This document shows positions 16,936-24,502 of a DNA stretch of 64,000 bases, piece by piece (positions within the stretch are counted from its first letter, which is position 1; every line of letters starts with the position of its first letter). Under the pieces are notes generated by a model that was not told the DNA's origin, did not search any database, and was given only the letters and a program-made list of their open reading frames with translations. The stretch covers positions 4,216,001-4,280,000 of the forward strand of contig OZ245815.1 in the NCBI GenBank assembly GCA_965228425.1, in the 5' to 3' direction. A program made the translations under genes and the position numbers. The DNA is from JAJFJD01 sp965228425. Lineage in GTDB: Bacteria > Pseudomonadota > Alphaproteobacteria > UBA8366.

Positions 16936-18411
16936 ATGCCCCTGAGACCCAGCCCACCCCGAACTCTCGGTGCGACCGCGGTGCACGGCGTCGCGACACT
17001 GATGATTGCGAGTTTCCTGGCCAAACTCGCGGGCATCGCGACGATCTATGTCACGGGCAAAGTGCTGACGAAAAGCGATTTCGCGATCTACGCGATTGCA
17101 ATCGCGTGGGGCGAAATTTTCGGATACTTGCAGAACGGCGGTCTCCACCGTTTCTTGCTGCAGCGGGAGCGCTCGTTCGACCATCACTATGCGCCGATCT
17201 TCGGGATGTCACTTGCGATAAACCTGCTTTGGTTCGCCATACTGATCGTCGCGGCTCCCTTCATCGCCACCGCCTACAAAGCGCCGGAGGTCAGCACGCT
17301 TATCGTTCTGTTCGGGTTGTCGCTGCCGCTCGGAACGATGTCGATCATGCTGCGGACGAACCTGTTGGTTAACCTGCGCTTCGGCGATCTGTCGGTGCTC
17401 GACGTCTACTCGGCCTTGCTGCGCAACGGCGGCGTCATCGTTTTGGCGGTGATGGGGTTCGGACCGATGAGTTTCGTGCTTCCGGTCATCGCGGTCGCGG
17501 TGTTCGAGTCACTCTATCTCTGTCGGACGCGGGAACAAAGCTGGCGCCCGGCGATACCGCGCCGGCGGCTCCTCGCCGTCGTCATCAAACCGATGATGTG
17601 GATCGCCTTAAGCATGGTTGCGGCGACGCTAATCATCAACGGCGACTATCTCGTCATCGGATTTATGGAAAGCAAAGAGACGTTGGGAATCTATTTCTTC
17701 GGTTTCCAGTTGACGGTCGCAATCTTGACGTTGTTTACGAACAGCCTGCGCGCCGTCTTCATCTCTTCCTTCGTTACCATCGGCAACGACCGACCGCGCC
17801 AGGAGCGGGCTTTTCGGCGCTCTCTCGAACTCAGCGCTCTGCTTCTGTTCTTCATGCTATTCGGCGTCGCGACCGTGGCTGAACCCTTGATCGGATGGGT
17901 CTGGGCCGGCAAATGGGATGCCGCTATCCTTATCGTCCAGATTACCGCGGTGGCATCATTGGCCCGGGTGGTTTCGCCGGTTTCCCGATCGTTGCTGGAA
18001 GCCCGCGGCGAATGGCGTACAGTCGCCTGTCTTGCCTGGGTCGAAGGCCTTGGCCTCGTCGGTAGTGCCGCCTTCGGCGCCGTAATCGGCGGGTTGGTGG
18101 AGATCTGCATCTCGGTCGGGGCCTATATGATGATCGTTGGAGTCATCTATATCGCGATCGTCCTGCGCCACACGGAACTGCCGCCGATGGTCGTGATAAA
18201 ATCCGTGCTCTGGCCCTATGCCATGGCCTGTGGCGCGCTGGCGACGGCGTGGGCCGTCGGAGCAGGGTTCGGGCCGTTCCAGCACCCTGCCCTGGACGCA
18301 TTTGTCAACGGGGCGGTCTATACGGCCAGTTTCGCGCTGTTGATTTACGTATTCTCGCGACCGCTACTGTTCGCCGCAATCGATGTCGTTCGGCAACGAT
18401 ATGCCCGATGA
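16936..18411 (+). CDS. Wzx-type oligosaccharide flippase / lipopolysaccharide biosynthesis protein (second)
   Basis: 491 aa with many hydrophobic helices. It begins AVHGVATLMIASFLAKLAGI, the opening of PST-family lipopolysaccharide transporters, with NGGLHRFLLQRER in the first cytoplasmic loop. It is distinct from the other two flippases in this window, lacking their NWA..DQ opening. The 248-bp gap upstream has no clear terminator, so it may share the first flippase's transcript. It faces the ACP-2/GNAT pair convergently with only 44 bp between stops. It probably flips a different lipid-linked glycan or acts in a second assembly line (inference). Confidence 0.87.
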   Translation: MPLRPSPPRTLGATAVHGVATLMIASFLAKLAGIATIYVTGKVLTKSDFAIYAIAIAWGEIFGYLQNGGLHRFLLQRERSFDHHYAPIFGMSLAINLLWFAILIVAAPFIATAYKAPEVSTLIVLFGLSLPLGTMSIMLRTNLLVNLRFGDLSVLDVYSALLRNGGVIVLAVMGFGPMSFVLPVIAVAVFESLYLCRTREQSWRPAIPRRRLLAVVIKPMMWIALSMVAATLIINGDYLVIGFMESKETLGIYFFGFQLTVAILTLFTNSLRAVFISSFVTIGNDRPRQERAFRRSLELSALLLFFMLFGVATVAEPLIGWVWAGKWDAAILIVQITAVASLARVVSPVSRSLLEARGEWRTVACLAWVEGLGLVGSAAFGAVIGGLVEICISVGAYMMIVGVIYIAIVLRHTELPPMVVIKSVLWPYAMACGALATAWAVGAGFGPFQHPALDAFVNGAVYTASFALLIYVFSRPLLFAAIDVVRQRYAR

Positions 18412-18455
18412 GGTGAGCTGACCGGCGCATCCGCACCGGTTGTGCCGCAATTGCG

Positions 18456-18758
18456 CTATTCGGCGGCCAGCGCGTAAGACGGTTCGGCCGTCGAAGCGGC
18501 GACCATCTGGCTGATGCGCTCTACGGTCTGGAAGTTTTCCAAGTCCAGTTGCTCCAGCGCGACCGTGAAACCAAAACTGGATTCCAGGTGCATGACCAAG
18601 TCTACCAACGCTAAGGAATCCAGAATCCTCTCGCCGATTAAGTCTGTATCCGATGTCGGCACCGCAAGGTTCAAGTCATCGGCCAAAATTGCGGTCACTC
18701 TCGTTTCGATTCCGAGCAAACGATTCTTATTATTTTGATCCAGCATTATAGGCTCCAT
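18456..18758 (-). CDS. Acyl carrier protein (ACP-2)
   Basis: 100 aa from ATG 18758; a GTG at 18809 would add 17 residues and has only a weak ribosome site, so the start is uncertain. The carrier signature is DLIGERILDSLALVDL with predicted phosphopantetheine Ser48. The core shares DLIGE, ILDSLALVDL, MHLE and DLENFQTVERI or close variants with ACP-1 at 10012-10275, pointing to recent common origin. It is the distal gene of a two-gene minus unit behind a large GNAT-type protein (gap about 66 bp from the chosen start, 15 bp from the GTG). No dedicated ligase accompanies this copy, so the ligase at 10867-12468 may load both. Confidence 0.88.
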   Translation of the reverse strand: MEPIMLDQNNKNRLLGIETRVTAILADDLNLAVPTSDTDLIGERILDSLALVDLVMHLESSFGFTVALEQLDLENFQTVERISQMVAASTAEPSYALAAE

Positions 18759-18824
18759 ATCTTTGCCGGTTTCTTTGGTCTCGGCATAACGATCGTCGCT
18801 CTTTCGCACTTATCCGATTTTCGA

Positions 18825-19916
18825 TCAAAGGGGATACGGTCCGAGGCCTTCACCGCCGAGCAGAGTCGAAATCGAAAAGCCGCCGTCGACAGGTTCGCGT
18901 GACCCGGGCCACCAGAACACGATATCCGAACCGCTATTCATATAACCGACACGGTTCAGGGCGTCCGACATGATCGGGCATGAAAATCGCGCGTCGATCC
19001 AGTTTGCACCACGGCTCGCCAAATACTGGGACGTCTCCGCAATGATCCACATGTAAGTATCGAGGTCGTGCCGTGACGACTGCATCTGGATAAACTTGGC
19101 GGCGGTACAGTTGCCCTCCTGATAAATACGGGCGCATGCAAATGCGGTGGGTTTGCCGTCCGCCTCGAACACCAGCCAGTGGAAGGATCCGAAGTCATCC
19201 GGCGCCGCCTCGTACCATTGAAAATCATGATGGTCCGCCAATCGTACAGCGCCCGGCGTGCCCGCTTGCGGCATGATTTCGGGCAGTTCGGCGGCGGATG
19301 AAATTTCCCGGACCGTTGCCCCAGGGATCGGTGCGGCAACCCGCTTCACACGGCGAACCGGAATATTGAGCAACTTGGGTAGGAACCCCGGTAGCTCACC
19401 CATATGCTTATCAGCCTTGTTGGCCAATGCCTTAAGCGCGAAACCAGCCCTGAGCAGCAGCACTTTGCGCGGAATGTCCGAAAGTCTTTGCCACTTCATG
19501 CGCGACATGATCGAGACCACCAAGTCGGCTTCCGTGGACGCCATGATCGGCTCCGGCTCGGACATCATGGTCTGTAGGACCCGAATGCTGGTAAAGGGCC
19601 GATATTCCGGCTCCGTAACCCAGAACCCGGTTTCGCGAACCGACACTTTCTCCCCATCGATCGCGTAAGGACGCAAACAAGAATGGATCATGGCGACACA
19701 GCGGTCGCCGTCCAGGGCGAGTACATTCTTCGCCCCGTGCTTCTGAAGAAACTGCCATGACAAAAATTCGTCGGTAAAGTCGCGTGGCCATTCACGCTCT
19801 AGAAAGGGCAGGACGATGCTCTCGATGACGTTCAGATTTTCTTGCGTCAGTTCTGTATAGGTGAGCGCCAAACCACTATTCCTTGTCCAACAGCAGAACG
19901 GCCTTGTCCCGGGCAT
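18825..19916 (-). CDS. Large GNAT-type acyltransferase paired with ACP-2
   Basis: 363 aa, about twice a single GNAT domain. The N-terminal half (YTELTQENLNVIESI, then VLALDGDRCVAMIHS, then TGFWVTEPEYRPFTSI) has the strand order of a GNAT fold. The C-terminal half (FHWLVFEADGKPTAFACARI and later DALNRVGYMNSG) looks like a second, diverged GNAT-like half, as in tandem-GNAT or FemAB-type proteins. ATG 19916 (MPGTRPF) is chosen over a TTG five codons upstream. It could transfer the ACP-2-bound group to an amino sugar; acetyl-CoA use is the alternative. The leader carries a 9-bp inverted repeat at 19947-19978. Confidence 0.72.
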   Translation of the reverse strand: MPGTRPFCCWTRNSGLALTYTELTQENLNVIESIVLPFLEREWPRDFTDEFLSWQFLQKHGAKNVLALDGDRCVAMIHSCLRPYAIDGEKVSVRETGFWVTEPEYRPFTSIRVLQTMMSEPEPIMASTEADLVVSIMSRMKWQRLSDIPRKVLLLRAGFALKALANKADKHMGELPGFLPKLLNIPVRRVKRVAAPIPGATVREISSAAELPEIMPQAGTPGAVRLADHHDFQWYEAAPDDFGSFHWLVFEADGKPTAFACARIYQEGNCTAAKFIQMQSSRHDLDTYMWIIAETSQYLASRGANWIDARFSCPIMSDALNRVGYMNSGSDIVFWWPGSREPVDGGFSISTLLGGEGLGPYPL

Positions 19917-20612
19917 TGCGTCGCCCAACAACAGCGCTCCGACATGAGAATAACTTATTGATTTAAATTAGTTATTCTTTCCCGATAGATTTTGCCACAA
20001 ACGGATTGCAGCTAATATACCAACAAAGTACGTCGTGCCTATTTTCGGAACGTGCAATTGGTTTAATGCCGAGCGACCGGCCCATCCTTGATCTCGCATC
20101 GCCATCGCACTCAGCTCCGGTCGATGGCTGTATCCACCTGTGCGGAGATACGCCGCTGCGCCATGTCCAAGAGCGCTATATCGGGTCTCGAACGTACCCA
20201 CGGCGATTGCATCTCGATCCGGAATTGACGGCTTCCCAAACCGGCGATGGGCAAAAGGCCGGTACGGACGAGGCCAAGTATTCCCGCCCTAGGCACAGCC
20301 AGCCGCCAATGCATCAAATATTTGATTTATATATCTAATTCATAAAATCGATAGGCTTCAGCATGAATGAACCTTCGATCTTTTGTGTATGACACATTAA
20401 CTATTTGGCTAATCCTAATACCCCTATTTCCGACTTCTTTTGGAGTATCTATCATTGAGTAGAAATTTTTACGTTATTTGCTTCTAGAAAATTGTTTAGA
20501 GCCTTTTGGGGTGCCGGAAACCGAAAATTAGGAACGCAACAAGCGTTCTGGTTTCCGAATTCGGTTCGTCGAGCGGCAAAATTGAAAATCTATCCACGAA
20601 CCGTGGGTCGGG
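19917..20612. promoter_or_regulatory. Long AT-rich divergent intergenic region with inverted repeats
   Basis: About 700 bp between the minus-strand GNAT/ACP-2 unit and the first SDR copy; no supportable gene. Features: inverted arms AGAATAACT (19947-19955) and AGTTATTCT (19970-19978) just upstream of the GNAT start; and a nested hairpin at 20515-20557 with outer arms CGGAAACC/GGTTTCCG and inner arms GAACGC/GCGTTC around AACAA. It presumably holds promoters for both directions. Confidence 0.4.
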
Positions 20613-21694
20613 AGAGCCTCGGCGAGGGGCCTACGGTTGAGGTTTAAAAAGGATTGGAGCACATAATGAAAACGATCGCTGTCACCGGCGCGGGTGGGTA
20701 TATCGGATCGCGGCTCGTGGACCAGTTGGTCGATGCCGGGCACACGGTCCGCGCCATTGACCGGTTCTTCTTCGGTCAGTCGGCCCTGACCCCGCCGACC
20801 AACGGCCATGCCGGCCAGCTTGAGATCGTCCGCCGCGACATTCGCGATTTGGTTCCCGAGGACGTCGCCGGCTGCGCCATGGTCGTCGATCTCGCCGCCC
20901 TGTCCAACGACCCCTGCGGCGACCTCGATCCGGACATGACGCTCGGCATCAACCATCGCGGCCGCGTCCATGTCGCCCGCACCGCCCGCGACGCCGGCGT
21001 GCCCCGCTATGTCATGGCCAGCAGCTGCTCGGTCTACGGCGCCGGCGGTGACGGCCTGTGCGACGAGACCTCGCCGACCAATCCGCTCACCGTCTACGCC
21101 AAGTCGATGCTGATGGCGGAGGAAGACATCCTGCCCATGTCGTCGCACGACTTCTGCGTCACGGCCCTGCGCAACGCCACCGTCTTCGGCCTCTCGCCGC
21201 GCATGCGCTTCGACCTCGTGGTCAACATCATGACCCGCCATGCGGTCGAGAACAGCCGCCTCACCGTCCTCGGCGGCGGACAGCAATGGCGCCCCTTGGT
21301 CCATGTCGCCGATGTCGGCCGCGCGGTACAGGCCGTCTTCGAGGCGCCCCGCCAGGCGGTCAACGGCGAAGTCTTCAACATCGGGCACGAAAACGCCCGC
21401 GTCCTCGAGATCGCCTACAAGGTCCGCGAGGCCCTGCCCTTCCCGATCCAGGTCGATGTCATGCCCGAGGATGCTGACGCACGCGACTACCGCGTCGCCT
21501 TCGACAAGATCGAAGACCGCATCGCCTTCAGGCCCGGCATCACGATCGGCAGCGGCGTCATGGAAATATACGACGCCATGAAGTCCGGAAAGGTCGACAC
21601 CGGACCGAAGACCGTAACCGTCGGATGGTACAAGCAAATCCTCGAAGCCAAAAACCTCATCGATACAGTCGAACTCGATAACAGACTGCTCTGA
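20613..21694. repeat. 1,082-bp perfect direct repeat, copy 1
   Basis: Identical to 36299-37380 at an offset of 15,686 bp. All six reading frames match across the unit, so the identity is at DNA level. It spans 28 bp of aminotransferase 3' end, the ribosome-binding site and the complete SDR gene, and stops exactly after the TGA. No terminal inverted repeats or transposase accompany it. Confidence 0.95.
20666..21694 (+). CDS. NAD-dependent epimerase/dehydratase-type SDR, copy 1 of an identical pair
   Basis: 342 aa extended SDR with the NAD motif TGAGGYIGS (residues 7-15), DLAALSNDP and SSCSVYG. The catalytic-site segment reads YAKSM: Tyr144 is present, but the Lys expected four residues later is Met148, with a Lys at 146 instead. 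ATG 20666 follows GGAG by 6 bp; an in-frame TTG at 20654 is rejected. The protein is identical to the product of 36352-37380. Upstream of this copy there is only the last 28 bp of an aminotransferase gene, so it looks displaced. Downstream there is a strong terminator. It probably acts on a nucleotide sugar; which one is unknown. Confidence 0.9.
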   Translation: MKTIAVTGAGGYIGSRLVDQLVDAGHTVRAIDRFFFGQSALTPPTNGHAGQLEIVRRDIRDLVPEDVAGCAMVVDLAALSNDPCGDLDPDMTLGINHRGRVHVARTARDAGVPRYVMASSCSVYGAGGDGLCDETSPTNPLTVYAKSMLMAEEDILPMSSHDFCVTALRNATVFGLSPRMRFDLVVNIMTRHAVENSRLTVLGGGQQWRPLVHVADVGRAVQAVFEAPRQAVNGEVFNIGHENARVLEIAYKVREALPFPIQVDVMPEDADARDYRVAFDKIEDRIAFRPGITIGSGVMEIYDAMKSGKVDTGPKTVTVGWYKQILEAKNLIDTVELDNRLL

Positions 21695-21725
21695 CATCGA
21701 ATCTCTCGACTTCCCACGAGTACCA

Positions 21726-21760
21726 AATACGGCCGCCAAATAGGCGGCCGTATTCTTTTT
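21726..21760 (+). terminator. Intrinsic terminator after SDR copy 1
   Basis: 12-bp arms 21726-21737 (AATACGGCCGCC) and 21743-21754 around AAATA, followed by CTTTTT. It lies between convergent genes (SDR plus, methyltransferase minus) and is oriented for the SDR. The symmetric AATA/TATT ends give weaker activity on the other strand. Confidence 0.85.
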
Positions 21761-21867
21761 ACTGGCGCATGCCGACGCCGGAGCCAGAAGTCGAACCTGA
21801 CGGTTCGGCAAGATTGATGATTGGAATGTCGGCGAAGATCAGACGGATAAGCCGCGTCGCTGCGATC

Positions 21868-22737
21868 CTAGGCCTTTTGGCGCATATGGGCCCACAAATG
21901 CCAACCCATCAGACTGCCGCCAGGTAGCGAGTTGATCGGCAAGGGAGGCGCATGCATATGCTCTTTATGGCAACGCTCAATGTCGAAGAGCGGGAAATCC
22001 GCTTCGATCATTTTTCGAGTATATACCTTGCTGTACGGATTTAAGGGGCCGTCCGTATTGTGATGGATGAAATTCCCCATCTTTAAATAGTTCGCCAATC
22101 CTTCGGATTTGGCATTCGTCAGGTGATCATTGTAGATACCGCCTGGTTTGATACCCAACAGGTAAAACGCGGCCAAGCCGATCCGTCGCAATACGCCGAT
22201 GGAAATCAGGTAGTTTATCGAGTGCTTGGCATACACCATCATGACCAACTGGCCGTCTTTCTTCAGGACGCGGGCGATCTCTTGCTGTGCCCGATGAATG
22301 TCCGGAATGTGATGCAAGACGCCGTGAGAGAACACGATATCAAAGGAATTATCCTGGAACGGCATGTCCAACGCCGATCCATTCTCCAACCCTTCATACG
22401 GCAAATCTCGAAGCGCGAGCCGCGTTTGCACCCGGTCACAGGACTCCTTGGTCAGATCAATGCCCGTCCAATGAGCACCGCGGCGAATCATTTGTTCGCT
22501 GTCCGCCCCTTCGCCCAAGCCAATTTCCAGGACCTGCTTATCGGCAAATTCGATCTCGTCCAGGCATCGCAGGATGTGGGGCTCGCGATGGTACCGAAAT
22601 GCATCGTAACGGTCGAAAAATTCCTTTGGATCATCTCCAAGTCCGCCGACCTGATGATCGCCACAGGGAAAGGAATTCCAGAAAGTTGCGATATCCGCTT
22701 CTTCCCACCGGCGATTCTTTTCGATTGTCATGTTCAT
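21868..22737 (-). CDS. Class I SAM-dependent methyltransferase
   Basis: 289 aa. Motif I is VLEIGLGEGADSEQ; later motifs include TGIDLTKES and FDIVFSHGVLHHIPD, followed by ARVLKKDGQLVMMVY, the standard Methyltransf_11/25 order. ATG 22737 (MNMTIEKNRRW) is chosen over a TTG at 22749. The N-terminal segment FWNSFPCGDH and the long C-terminal region resemble methyltransferases of glycan clusters that methylate sugar hydroxyls or carboxylates. It stands alone on the minus strand inside the repeat-bounded segment, convergent with SDR copy 1 and divergent from galE. Confidence 0.88.
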   Translation of the reverse strand: MNMTIEKNRRWEEADIATFWNSFPCGDHQVGGLGDDPKEFFDRYDAFRYHREPHILRCLDEIEFADKQVLEIGLGEGADSEQMIRRGAHWTGIDLTKESCDRVQTRLALRDLPYEGLENGSALDMPFQDNSFDIVFSHGVLHHIPDIHRAQQEIARVLKKDGQLVMMVYAKHSINYLISIGVLRRIGLAAFYLLGIKPGGIYNDHLTNAKSEGLANYLKMGNFIHHNTDGPLNPYSKVYTRKMIEADFPLFDIERCHKEHMHAPPLPINSLPGGSLMGWHLWAHMRQKA

Positions 22738-23253
22738 ACGGATGTCCAAGTTAAATATGCGGCGCAGCGCAATTTCGTGTTAACCACCGAATTCCAATTG
22801 AAACGAATACCGTAATACTTAGTGAATACCATAATATCTACAGTATTAATGATAATGTTACATTTTTCCAAACTGACCTTAATAATCCCTAAGTATTATT
22901 TCTACTAGTCTATATTTGTTCCCTTGATGGTTGCGGGCAACCCTGGCACTTTAGCGATTACAGTGAACACGTTTTAACGAACCCTTTGGCTTCCATTTCG
23001 GAAAATTAGTGAAATATGACTGATATCGTTAACGACTTGCTTCCATGTTCAGTGGCAACCACTAGTTTACATTATTTGAGCTGATTGGGCAGCGGCGAGC
23101 GGCCCGGCGTATTTCTTGCTCCTATTGTAGATAGTTGCCACCGATAAGCCGACCTCGAATGTAGATAGTTGCCACCGATAAGCCGACCTTTAAGTTTTCG
23201 GCTTCACTTGCCCACATTCCCGATCGAAAAAAAAGAGGCATTCAAGATCCGAA
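22738..23253. promoter_or_regulatory. Divergent intergenic region upstream of galE
   Basis: 516 bp, AT-rich near the methyltransferase and GC-richer towards galE. No supportable ORF. The most notable element is a tandem pair of identical 30-bp units (23126-23155 and 23160-23189), listed separately. Confidence 0.4.
23126..23189. repeat. Tandem pair of 30-bp identical direct repeats, period 34 bp
   Basis: Units 23126-23155 and 23160-23189 are identical and begin TGTAGATAGTTGCCACCG; the 4-bp spacer is CGAA. The second unit ends 64 bp before the galE start. Only two units are present, with no cas genes, so it is not a CRISPR array. It could be a double operator, a slippage duplication or an mRNA leader element. 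Confidence 0.9.
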
Positions 23254-24258
23254 ATGGTTTGCGTTCTGGTCACCGGCGGCGCTGGATATATCGGCAGCCA
23301 CACATGCAAAGCGCTCGCGGAGGCCGGCCACGCCCCGATCGCATACGATTCGCTGGAACACGGGTTTTCGGACTTCGTCAAGTGGGGTCCGCTCGAGCGC
23401 GGCTGTACATTGGACGGCGACCGATTAGCCGAAGTTCTGCGCCAACATAAACCCGACGCCGTGATCCACTTGGCTGCCTACATCGCCGCCGGTGAGTCGA
23501 TCGAACAACCCGGCAAGTATTATCGGAACAATACCGCAGGCTCGTTGAACCTTCTGCATACGATGAGAGACAACGGGGTCGACAAGCTAGTGTTCTCGAG
23601 CACAGCGGCCGTATACGGCAACCCAATCTCGACCCCGATCACCGAAGACCATCCGCTCCAGCCTATAAATCCCTATGCGCATAGCAAGCTGATGGTCGAA
23701 CAAATGCTGCGCGATTTCAATTCGGCCGATGCCCTTAGCTCCGCAACGTTGCGATATTTCAATGCCGCGGGCGCCGATCCGGATGGCGAACTCGGCGAGT
23801 GTCACGATCCCGAAACACATCTCATCCCCCTCGCCTTGCGGGCAGCGCTCGGTACGGGAGAACCGTTGACGATATTCGGCGACGATTACGACACGCCTGA
23901 CGGTACGCCGATCCGCGACTACATTCACGTCAGTGACCTGGCAACCGCACATGTGGCCGCCCTCGCCTATCTCCTCGACGGGGGCGCATCAATTCAAGCG
24001 AACCTAGGCGTGGGATCAGGACACTCGGTGCGGGAAGTCCTAGCGACGACAGAGAAAGTTGTGGGACGGCCTGTTCCCCACACCGTGGGCCCCCGGCGCA
24101 ATGGTGACCCGACCGAACTCGTGGCGGATACACGTAAAGCCGATGACTGCTTCGACTGGAATCCCAAGTATCGGAAACTCGAGACGATAATCGAAACGGC
24201 CGCCAACTGGGAAAAATCACGTAATTCACCCCTAGCAAGGGTTGCATCTCGCAAATGA
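23254..24258 (+). CDS. galE: UDP-glucose 4-epimerase
   Basis: 334 aa, the normal GalE length. NAD motif TGGAGYIGSH (residues 7-16), HLAAYIAAGESIEQP, STAAVYG and catalytic YAHSK (YxxxK) are intact, with the typical NAAGADPDGELGE loop and the RDYIHVSDLA stretch. It interconverts UDP-glucose and UDP-galactose (or the GlcNAc/GalNAc forms) in the cytosol. This matches the WbaP-type initiating transferase downstream, whose family commonly uses UDP-galactose or UDP-glucose. ATG 23254 begins right at the Rossmann strand. It is preceded by the tandem 30-bp repeats and followed by 244 bp before the beta-helix gene. Confidence 0.93.
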   Translation: MVCVLVTGGAGYIGSHTCKALAEAGHAPIAYDSLEHGFSDFVKWGPLERGCTLDGDRLAEVLRQHKPDAVIHLAAYIAAGESIEQPGKYYRNNTAGSLNLLHTMRDNGVDKLVFSSTAAVYGNPISTPITEDHPLQPINPYAHSKLMVEQMLRDFNSADALSSATLRYFNAAGADPDGELGECHDPETHLIPLALRAALGTGEPLTIFGDDYDTPDGTPIRDYIHVSDLATAHVAALAYLLDGGASIQANLGVGSGHSVREVLATTEKVVGRPVPHTVGPRRNGDPTELVADTRKADDCFDWNPKYRKLETIIETAANWEKSRNSPLARVASRK

Positions 24259-24374
24259 TCGATGACCCGTTCGACGGCAAAACACGTCGTCCGTATTACT
24301 TGCTCCCCTTTCCGGCGGTCCCGGTGCCATTCCTCTAACGCGGCAACCGAATCCGATGAAGTGGGACTAAGCCA

Positions 24375-24388
24375 TTAACTTAAGTTAA
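24375..24388. promoter_or_regulatory. Perfect 14-bp palindrome upstream of beta-helix gene
   Basis: TTAACTTAAGTTAA is exactly self-complementary and lies 115 bp before the beta-helix gene start, in the 244-bp gap after galE. It is a candidate dimeric operator; function is unknown. Confidence 0.4.
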
Positions 24389-24502
24389 ACATCTTCCATG
24401 CGACGTTCCCGGCGCGGTTTCGGGCCTCGTCGCAAGCGGGTTTTCTTAGCCGTTATCTCACCATAAGCTGCGTTCGAACTGATAGGCGGCCCGGAGGCAA
24501 GA

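Noticed and set aside
18421..18440. Terminator between the second flippase and ACP-2
   Set aside because: The ACCGG/CCGGT stem has a mismatch, is short, and has no T-run on either strand.
20528..21811. Antisense open frame (427 codons), repeated at 36283-37449
   Set aside because: It covers the SDR copies on the other strand and is repeated only because the DNA is duplicated; its composition is low-complexity Asp/Gly/Val-rich shadow sequence.
23126..23189. CRISPR array
   Set aside because: Only two units with a 4-bp spacer and no cas genes; a simple tandem duplication or operator pair fits better.
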